Assembly (NCBI GenBank): GCA_014529385.2
Contig: CM043966.1
Coordinates: 42,815,537-42,879,536 of the forward strand
Direction: 5' to 3'
Source: Adiantum capillus-veneris
Taxonomy: Eukaryota > Streptophyta > Polypodiopsida > Polypodiales > Pteridaceae
Length of the DNA stretch: 64,000 nucleotides
Below are positions 55,417 through 62,408 of the stretch, piece after piece. The translations under genes and the position numbers were made by a program. Within the stretch, counting starts at the first letter, position 1, and every line of letters starts with the position of its first letter. A model generated the notes under the pieces. That model made no database searches, was not told where the DNA came from, and saw only the letters and a list, made by a program, of their open reading frames with translations.

Positions 55417-57746
55417 GTTACGGTTTTCTTTGTCGGTTTTCCCTTTGTGGTATTGGTTCTAGTCTCCATTGTCTCGACTGAATCTGAATCATCCTCGAGG
55501 TCATTCATATACACGGGGTCATCTCCTGTTCCTATGTTTGTTTTGGAACTTGGCTTTGAATTTTCCGTATTCTGCGACTTCTTCCTTCGTGTCTTCTTTT
55601 TCTTTGCTTGGATAATTGACGCGGTATCTCTCTCTTCGAGGATATGTCCTGGCCCTTGAAGCATGGACCGTGTAATCGCATAAGCGGGTGCGACGGGTGG
55701 TATTGGTGATGTCACACTAGCAATTTCGACCAAATTCAGGGGTGTGATTTTAGGCGCATTTGGGTTATAGGGGCATTGGGCAATCAAGTGATCTATGCCA
55801 CAACGATTACATGTGAGTATTGGCATTGCAGACGTGCTCCCTTGATTCATTTGCATCTGTGCAGCATTCTTTTGCAGCCTAATAGGGCACTCCGCTACTC
55901 GATGTGGTCCACCACACTCGTAGCATTGAAGAGGTGGCCTCCTAGCCTGGGTGTTGATATTTTGACCTCTGGATGCGAGAGCAGCAGCTTGATAAACCGG
56001 CTTGACTTGTCCCCAACAATCTTCCATGTAGTATATAGGACACTCTTCCAATGTATCAAGTCCGTAGGCAATACTAGTGTCTATTTCCTCCTCACAACCA
56101 TCTGCATAAGCATTTGATGGCTCGCAACCCACTTGGTTCATAGGGGCGACTCTTGGATGCGGGGGCTGCGGTCCTAGCACAGGAGGTGGTAACGGTGTAG
56201 CTTGTACAACATTTTGAGATCTAGGGACCATGTGTTGCGGTAGTTGCTCAACAGGTGGAGTAGGCATCAATACAGGAGCTCGAGGTGCATCCGTCCAGGC
56301 TACAGGTGGTCTATTTGCCATCATACGTTTGATCATTAAACAATCCTTAGCTTGGTGACCATACCTACCACATGCGTTGCAAGTTCCATTAAATTTTACT
56401 CTAAACGTAGGGCACTCACTAGTGCTATGTGGACCTAAGCAAATGGAACACCATTGTTGCTCCCTTCTTGGATACATGTGACTATTTTGAGGGGGTCGAT
56501 TATCCTTAAGAGACTCTTGGATTGCCTTGGTGAGGTCTGTCAAGAATGTCTCAAATACCTTTGGCTCATTGGCAATGGGCTTTGCAGTCATGGGTTCATA
56601 CTCAATGGCTTGTGAGCTAGTGGATCTCGTGTCAGTAGACACCCTCATGCCTGCTATCATCAAGTTGTCCTCTAATTGGATTGCATTGGCAGTGACATCT
56701 TCCCAGGTTGTGATACCTCTAATCACTAGTCCATTATAGATTCCTTCATTCCTCAACCCTCGAATGAATCGATCAAGCAGTTGGTTATTGTTGAAGCGCT
56801 CATTTACAAGGCAGCGAGAGTTTAAGTGCTTTAGACGACTAATGAAGTCCCTTACTGACTCTCCTTCCTTACGTTCGGCCTTCTGTAGCTGAGATGCTAC
56901 ACCCCAAAGCACACCTTCTCGTATGTACTCCTTTAGAAACAACCTTCGAAGGGTAGGGTAGATTGTTTTCTCGTCCACCCTTAGGGTCCTATACCAATCT
57001 CCAGCCTTCCCACTTAATGTCAAGCTTAAGGCATTGCACTTATGTAGTTCGTTGCGTTCCCCTAAGGAATCACATACTTGTTCAAACACTTCAATGTGTT
57101 TCCTAGCATCTTCGTCCCCATTGAATTTTTGCGTGAGTTTGGCAATTTGTACTGCCTTACTTCTAGGCTCTCTATCAGATGCATGACGCATATTTTCCGC
57201 GATAGATCGACCTATGGTTTGAGCAAACGCTGCCAAGTCACCTATGTGAGGAGGTAGGGCCGGTGGAGGTACTCTTGGAATCATATGTGGGAGAGGAACG
57301 GGTACCGGTCTTGGCATATGTGTAGATGATGCAGGATATGGAACATAACCGGGCATAGGTCCACTCGGATAAGAGCTAGGGAGCGGCACTCGAGGAGCAT
57401 AAGCAAGTGGTACAATTGGAGGTGTGGGGGCCATGTGTGCATAAGGGGCTAGAGGCACATATGGTCGAGGCCCCATATTAGGTACTACAACACTAGGTAG
57501 TGGCACTGCGCTAACCGTAGATGTCATCGGTACATTCTCTGTTAGGCTTATCCCTGGAGTGAGCACTGTGTTTTCCTTGATAGAGGGTTGAGCCAAGTTA
57601 GGGAAGCTAAAGTTTTCGCTCGGAGGCTCAGATTGCATAGAGACCCCAGGTGAAATGACGTAAGATGGGTCCATGGGACTCATTAGAGGAGTCTCCATTT
57701 GTGATAGAGTAGGCTGTTGAGCCTTACTCGTATCCAAAAATCTCAT
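55392..57746 (-). CDS. L ORF2: Gag with four zinc knuckles
   Basis: This 784-aa intact ORF starts with a Pro-rich region to about residue 165. A Retrotrans_gag capsid spans about 200-365 (KFNGDEDARKHIEVFEQVCD, LSLTLSGKAGDWYRTLR, LFLKEYIREGVLW, SVRDFISRLKHLNSRC, LLDRFIRGLRNEGIY). Four knuckles follow: CSICLGPHSTSEC (433), CNACGRYGHQAKDC (456), CYECGGPHRVAEC (607) and CNRCGIDHLIAQC (645). Only the second has the classic C-x2-C-x4-H-x4-C; the others have x3 before His. The C-terminus is very basic. It begins 8 nt after the ORF1 stop. Confidence 0.92.
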   Translation of the reverse strand: MRFLDTSKAQQPTLSQMETPLMSPMDPSYVISPGVSMQSEPPSENFSFPNLAQPSIKENTVLTPGISLTENVPMTSTVSAVPLPSVVVPNMGPRPYVPLAPYAHMAPTPPIVPLAYAPRVPLPSSYPSGPMPGYVPYPASSTHMPRPVPVPLPHMIPRVPPPALPPHIGDLAAFAQTIGRSIAENMRHASDREPRSKAVQIAKLTQKFNGDEDARKHIEVFEQVCDSLGERNELHKCNALSLTLSGKAGDWYRTLRVDEKTIYPTLRRLFLKEYIREGVLWGVASQLQKAERKEGESVRDFISRLKHLNSRCLVNERFNNNQLLDRFIRGLRNEGIYNGLVIRGITTWEDVTANAIQLEDNLMIAGMRVSTDTRSTSSQAIEYEPMTAKPIANEPKVFETFLTDLTKAIQESLKDNRPPQNSHMYPRREQQWCSICLGPHSTSECPTFRVKFNGTCNACGRYGHQAKDCLMIKRMMANRPPVAWTDAPRAPVLMPTPPVEQLPQHMVPRSQNVVQATPLPPPVLGPQPPHPRVAPMNQVGCEPSNAYADGCEEEIDTSIAYGLDTLEECPIYYMEDCWGQVKPVYQAAALASRGQNINTQARRPPLQCYECGGPHRVAECPIRLQKNAAQMQMNQGSTSAMPILTCNRCGIDHLIAQCPYNPNAPKITPLNLVEIASVTSPIPPVAPAYAITRSMLQGPGHILEERDTASIIQAKKKKTRRKKSQNTENSKPSSKTNIGTGDDPVYMNDLEDDSDSVETMETRTNTTKGKPTKKTVTWNQMKTE
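55437..55443 (-). promoter_or_regulatory. Minus-1 frameshift slippery heptamer G_GGA_AAA
   Basis: In the ORF2 frame the codons AAG-GGA-AAA give the X_XXY_YYZ heptamer GGGAAAA. A slip of one base back leads, without a stop, through seven codons into the ATG of ORF3 and its frame. It lies 21 nt upstream of that ATG and 42 nt before the ORF2 stop. I did not fold the downstream RNA. Confidence 0.7.
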
Positions 57747-57754
57747 GGGGCCAG

Positions 57755-58504
57755 TTAGAGTATATTTACCCCTCGGTTTTGCCTTTCTGATTGAATAATG
57801 CCATGGATAACATTACAGATCATTTTCTGTTGATCTTCGATGCTCGTGGCACTAGAGGTGGATTGTACAATCTCTATCCATCCTACATGGTAGGCGTGGC
57901 CAGAGTGTAGATCCGTCAACACCTCAGTGTGGAGGTCGTATGTCCAATGATCATTAATGAACAATCCTTCTAGAGTCGACGTGTTAACGGTTTCTTGTGA
58001 GGTAGAAGCAATGTTGCTCCCCGTGGTTTTACTTGCCACCAACGGTACTCTAGAGGGAACTTCTGAAGGAGGCAGCTCAACAGGGCCTTCTTGGTAAGAA
58101 GTTGGTAGGATATCCACACGGACACTCTTTGGGGGTGTGGGGTCCACGTGCGATGTGAAAGGAGAGTCCACTTCCCCACCCCCTTCGTGTGCTTCATTTG
58201 CATCAGGTTCCGAGCGAGTAGCTCTACCTAATGTTTCCATGAAACGGCTAAACATACTAGTACTAGGCTGTGGAGCTTCGGGAGGTGCATGGACTTCTCT
58301 CTCAGTGTTTTGGTTAGGGTATGCTTCCATGATTTCTGAGTCGGAGGAGGAATCACTAGCGGCTATTTTAGGGTCTTGGGTGGTGCTACCTTGTGTCCCC
58401 GCTGAGGGTCTAGAGCTTATCGTGGATGGGTAATGGGTGTCCGTATGAACAGAGGCACCCTCAATATGCTCGTGTTCTAGCACCCGCCCAGAGCGTAAGT
58501 GCAT
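57755..58504 (-). CDS. L ORF1: 249-aa protein of unknown function
   Basis: The protein starts MHLRSGRVLEHEHIEG and is mostly Ser/Pro/Glu-rich and probably disordered. Its last 70 residues look folded (INDHWTYDLHTEVLTDLHSG, HAYHVGWIEIVQS, KMICNVIHGIIQSERQNRG). It is intact, with the start being the first ATG of the frame. The stop is followed 8 nt later by the Gag ATG in the minus-1 frame. I see no canonical slippery site there, so Gag may be made by reinitiation or leaky scanning. No homologue recognised. Confidence 0.75.
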   Translation of the reverse strand: MHLRSGRVLEHEHIEGASVHTDTHYPSTISSRPSAGTQGSTTQDPKIAASDSSSDSEIMEAYPNQNTEREVHAPPEAPQPSTSMFSRFMETLGRATRSEPDANEAHEGGGEVDSPFTSHVDPTPPKSVRVDILPTSYQEGPVELPPSEVPSRVPLVASKTTGSNIASTSQETVNTSTLEGLFINDHWTYDLHTEVLTDLHSGHAYHVGWIEIVQSTSSATSIEDQQKMICNVIHGIIQSERQNRGVNIL

Positions 58505-59420
58505 GTGCTTTTGATACCCTAAGGTGTCAAAAAGCTGCTCTAGGAGGCCTTGTGACTAGTTTTTAGCGTGTTTTTTGTTTGTTTTTTTGCTAGATTTTTT
58601 AGAGCGTGTCGTGGAATGGGCCGTGTGATAGCTCAAAACGAGCGTATCGGTCAGAGGGTCGTGCCGTGCTTTACAGCCCTCCGTTTGGTCACTCTATGCC
58701 CTCGGAATCCCTAAAACTGTCAATTTCCAGTAAGGAACTAGGCCTAAACTAGAAAGTCTAAGGGTGCAAGTGGGAAGAGAAAGGAGGAGAGTGGAGGACT
58801 TGTCCCACATGCTCTCATTCTCTCTTGAGGGAGTAGGGTATATATATAAGAGTGAGTCTAGTATATATCATAAGACTGAGGACTGAGGCCTGGGCCTGGG
58901 CTTGGGCTTGGGCTTGGGCTTGGGAAAATGATCCCGATTTATCTTTTATACAAACCAACCCGTCCGTTTTAAGAGTCACGTTTTTTATTTTCGAAAAATA
59001 TCGCCGCCCACTCGCTCGCGTTTTTAATTTCCGAATTTTTTTCCTTTAAATTTTTTTTTTCAAAATTATTATTTTTTTTCAAAAAACTTTTTTTTTTCCA
59101 ATTTTTTTTTTTTTTGTTGATGCAGAAAATACAAAAATTGAAAAAAATGCAGATAAAACGCAGAAAATGCAGAAAAAACGTAGAAATTGCAGCAAATTGA
59201 CAGAACTGCAGAAAATTGCAGAAATTGAAAACGCCGAACTTGAAAATGCAGAAATTGCAGAAATTGAAAAAACGCAGACAATAGCAGAAATTGAAACTTG
59301 ACAGCAATTGCAGAAAACGCAAAAAACAGAAATCTTCCACACACTCCTTCCCTGCCTTTCCTATGATAGAAATTGCACCACAAGGAAGCGTAAAGTGCTA
59401 ACCGAGCTTAGTGTAGGGCA
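58505..59420 (-). other. Leader of element L with low-complexity repeats
   Basis: 916 nt between the primer site and ORF1. Plus-strand GCAGAAATT/GCAGAAAAT repeats fill about 59120-59330, long A/T runs lie at 59040-59120, and a TGGGCT hexamer is repeated four to five times at 58890-58922. A TATATATATA box lies at about 58845-58855. Frames across these repeats are not genes. Confidence 0.6.
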
Positions 59421-59440
59421 TATCCCCGGCAGCGGCGCCA
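59421..59440 (-). promoter_or_regulatory. Primer-binding site of L, tRNA-Asp type
   Basis: The minus strand reads TGGCGCCGCTGCCGGGGATA, four bases inside the 5' LTR. The plant tRNA-Asp-complementary site as I recall it, TGGCGCCGTTGCCGGGGATC, differs at one internal position and at the last base. Confidence 0.85.
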
Positions 59441-59444
59441 AAAA

Positions 59445-59695
59445 TGTGCGCTCCTTGCCGCACTGTCGAAGCAAGGGACTTGCCAATACACCGTATGCGA
59501 GCCACAAACGGCTCCAAGCACACAACAGGCCTAAACTAGCAAGCTCAAGAAAACAAAGGGTGTGTCACTCACCGCTCTACGCTCGCCTTTGTGGTGGATT
59601 CCTCGCCGCGATGAAGAAGAAGCTGCAGTCGTGCCGCGCTCAACCGCTTCGCCGCCGTCGTGCCTTCGTAATGCTCGATCGCACACACACTCTCC

Positions 59696-59727
<32 letters not shown>

Positions 59728-60020
59728 AGGAGGTGAAGAAGAAGAAGATGGAGATGGAGCAAGAGCACTCTTCAATTGCACAAATGAGAGAATGAGTAAA
59801 AATTAGGTTTAGTTGGCTTTTATAGGAGCTCACCCCATTCACACTTGGGCGCCCATGCTTAACCAACTAATCCCTTGAATGTCCAAGTTAAAGTGCGCCT
59901 CTCATCGGCGATCACTCTACCTTTCCCTATTGGTCCGACAAGCCCGGTACCTGACTCTATCGAATACATAATACACGTCCGTCGTAGGTGATGGGTGTCC
60001 GTGAGCCGTGAGGGTTAACA
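59445..60020 (-). repeat. 5' LTR of element L
   Basis: 576 bp, nearly identical to 51124-51699. Short CT/CA tracts lie at about 59692-59726. Confidence 0.95.
59817..59824 (-). promoter_or_regulatory. TATA box in the L 5' LTR
   Basis: TATAAAAG on the minus strand, placing transcription initiation at roughly 59785-59795. The duplicate in the 3' LTR is at 51496-51503. The CCTTAGCCAAG element seen in other LTRs is not present. Confidence 0.6.
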
Positions 60021-60025
60021 ATCTT

Positions 60026-60185
60026 GCATACATCTCGACTGCTTTCTCATACGTCTGAAACAAAGACGCCTAATGTGCCTTGCGTGACCACAATGCCAAC
60101 AATGCAAGTATTGGCAAGATCGAGACCTCGGTCTCTCATGAGCCATCACTATAGACTCAATTGTGCCAAACATCATGTCAATGCA
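60026..60185 (-). pseudogene. H2 zinc knuckle (other side of element L)
   Basis: The minus strand reads CWHCGHARHIRRLC, an intact C-x2-C-x4-H-x4-C knuckle, in an Arg/Met-rich context (FRRMRKQSRCMQ). The frame continues across the ATCTT target site into 51118 and then the H2 protease. Confidence 0.8.
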
Positions 60186-60980
60186 TACGTGTCAAAAGTG
60201 GGAGATCACTCGACCACTATGCTAATCAAGCATAAACCAACCAGTAGCTCAATAGTGAAAACATGTAACCTGCATGCTGTATTCTCACGCTCGGAATATG
60301 CATCAATGTAAGAACATGAAGCAAAATCAAAGGAAATTTGTAACCACTACGAGCATACCATAAATGCACTCCCACGAGAGTGGATTCAAGAACACTAAAC
60401 CTGTGTCCAAGTGTCAAAGTGAGAGTAAATACTTGACCACTGTCAAAGTGGGAATATATCGACCACTGTACAAGATGGCATAGCACTGCAAACTTTTACG
60501 ACAAGAAGACGAGGAAAAACAGACAAATCTGCCTTTGCAAAATGATCCAAAAATCAACGCAAATCGCAAGCCAAGAAATTGTAGATAACTACCAGAGTGG
60601 GAGTCAACTCGACCACTCGGCCACAAGCTTCGCACAAACTGAAATTGCATGTCTAGCTCAAAATTTATGCACCTAAGTTTGAGCACCTGCCGTGCTTCCA
60701 AAAGTGCATCAAACTCGCACACTATGCGAAAACAAAAAACCTGCAGTTTTTGTATACAGTCAGTCTGAGCTGAATATGCGCAAAACGGTGAGGAATTTGC
60801 ATAAAGCTTCTTCTGCAAATTTGTAGAACACGTCAAAACATATGGGCATGGTGGGCTCAATTCTCAGATCTGCATTCTATAAGGAGAAAGACGAATCTGA
60901 AAACAGTGTTGCTGTGCACATGCTTTTTAGGGCAGCACCTTCACTTACACATAATCTCCCACACTCCTTTCTGAGCTTCT
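60186..60980 (-). other. H2 non-coding leader
   Basis: Homologous to 7440-7900 in H1 up to about 60435. Minus-strand ORFs at 60226-60486 and 60414-60860 show no capsid motif. The region ends abruptly where the copia F LTR begins. Confidence 0.55.
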
Positions 60981-61207
60981 TGTTACCATATACATGTGGT
61001 AGTGATGTGTGTGAACACACTAGGACCGCTGGGGCATTTTTTCCCTCTTTAGGAGGTTTTTTCCCCCGTGCATTGTATATACGCCCATCACTTTAGGGCT
61101 ATCTATCTTTCCATTGCACACTAAGTAACACACTCTCAATTGTGTGCCTTGAGCTTCCTTCGTCTTCTCCAAGCTGTGTGCGTTTCTCTGCAACCCTAAA
61201 TCCAACA
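60981..61207 (+). repeat. 5' LTR of copia F
   Basis: 227 bp, TGTTACCATATAC to ATCCAACA. It is the same LTR family as the solo LTR at 2262-2636. Confidence 0.93.
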
Positions 61208-61209
61208 AT

Positions 61210-61221
61210 TGGTATCAGAGC
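61210..61221 (+). promoter_or_regulatory. Primer-binding site of copia F, initiator tRNA-Met type
   Basis: TGGTATCAGAGC two bases after the LTR end. Confidence 0.93.
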
Positions 61222-61569
61222 AGGTTGCGTCCCCCCGGGCTTAATCGCCAATTGCTCCAGTACACGCCTGGTCACTTTCTCCTATTTCAGTGAGCTTTGG
61301 TGAGTGTTCGCAGGTCGACAAATACTTTGGGCAAGCTCATAGAGCTTGGTCTGCTCAGATTTTTGATTTGGGCTCATTTCGGCCTCCGTTTCCACTACAA
61401 GAAGGTCTGCACAGGCAATTTCGTCATTTTCTGTAGAATTTCTATCAGTGCCATTTTCTGCATAACAGGTGCCTTACAGTCTTCTACGGTTTGTGCTATA
61501 TAGCACATGTTGTTCCCGCTCCATTTCTCCTATTTTCGGGCAGTTTTCACATTAGGTGCAACATTTACC
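61222..61569 (+). other. Leader of copia F
   Basis: 348 nt without a convincing coding signal. The ORF 61297-61503 has no recognisable domain. Confidence 0.6.
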
Positions 61570-62408
61570 ATGGCTGACAACAACAACACAGATGTGTTCA
61601 AGATGTTTGCTGCTGAGGACAGGTTGGATGGGGACAACTACCCTATGTGGGCTTATATGATGCAACATGTTCTTGTGTCAAAGGGCGTCTGGAACATTGT
61701 GTAGGGCATTGATGTACGTCCTGGTTCTGAGGATGTAGGCGATGTTGAGGATGTTGCAGGTCTTGCTGCAAGGATTGCAACTGTTAGAGTTGTTTTGCCT
61801 ACGGCAGAACAAGCTCATTGGGATGCTAAGATGCAGGCTCATGGATTGATTGTGTTGTCTGTGAAGCGCACCATTGTTCCTCACATCCGTTCAGCAAAAT
61901 CTGCAAAACAGGCTTGGAATATTCTAGTAGGTCTTTATGCAAGCCGCAATGAGGCTAAAATTGCTTTGCTGCGTAAAGAGCTGGAGTCGAAGATTATGCA
62001 TGAGGAAGATGATATGGACACTTTCCTTGCTAGTGTCAAGGATATCAATGAGTAACTTTTTTCTGTAGGTGAAGTTATTTCAGACAGTTCCCTTGTGTAG
62101 ATTGTTCTTGATGCCTTACCAGATTCTTACCAGACTTTTGCTAGTACTTGGAGACTTATGACCCAAGGAAATCCAGAAGTTGTCAAGTTTGATGCATTAT
62201 GCACATTGCTGTTGCAAGAGTCACTTTACAAAAAAAACAAGACTAGACAGCGTGCAGTTGAACAGGCTTTTATTGCTTCTCAAAGAAAGGGTGGTAACAA
62301 CAATGCAGCCACTCTGATGGTTCTGCTGCGAGTGGCAAAAATTCTGTTCCTAATGCTTCTGCTGGCAGCAATTCTTCTGGAAATTCTGGTGATAAGGGCA
62401 AAAAGAAG
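61570..62408 (+). pseudogene. Copia F gag
   Basis: The ATG at 61570 opens MADNNNTDVFKMFAAEDRLD, followed by the conserved YPMWAYMMQHVL and a UBN2-type capsid (SAKQAWNILVGLYASRNEAK, LLRKELESKIMHEEDDMDTF, ALPDSYQTFASTWRLM). TAG at 61702, TAA at 62053 and TAG at 62098 interrupt the frame, each where the family has Gln. A one-base loss near 62305 moves the Ser/Asn/Gly linker to the frame used downstream. Confidence 0.9.

Larger units (their letters stand above)
51124..60020 (-). mobile_element. Element L: young gag-pro-only LTR retrotransposon (minus strand)
   Basis: L is 8897 bp, bounded by 576-bp LTRs that differ at two positions by eye (acatgcc/acaggcc and gtccttg/gtccgtg) and by a perfect target duplication ATCTT (51119-51123 and 60021-60025). 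It has a tRNA-Asp-type primer site, a purine tract and three long uninterrupted ORFs. No reverse transcriptase, RNase H or integrase is present; 1.6 kb after ORF3 is non-coding. It split the zinc-knuckle/protease region of H2, which reads on across the site. It should rely on enzymes supplied by a relative. Confidence 0.94.
49642..60980 (-). mobile_element. Non-autonomous copia H2 (minus strand), split by element L
   Basis: H2 consists of 49642-51123 and 60026-60980 with L inserted between (target duplication ATCTT). On the minus strand the order is leader, CCHC knuckle, copia protease, pre-integrase-like tail, purine tract and 3' LTR. It matches H1 throughout. Integrase, RT and RNase H are missing between the protease tail and the LTR. 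Its 5' end is cut by copia F at 60981. Confidence 0.7.

Noticed and set aside
58885-58925. Interstitial telomere-like repeat
   Set aside because: The unit is TGGGCT, not the plant TTTAGGG, and only about five units are present.
58852-59049. Plus-strand ORF with an AWAWAWAWE repeat
   Set aside because: It is a translation of the TGGGCT hexamer repeat in the leader of element L and lies on the antisense strand.
59069-59383. Phe/Leu-rich minus-strand ORFs resembling a membrane protein
   Set aside because: They are produced by GCAGAAATT repeats and poly-A runs; three overlapping frames give the same kind of composition.
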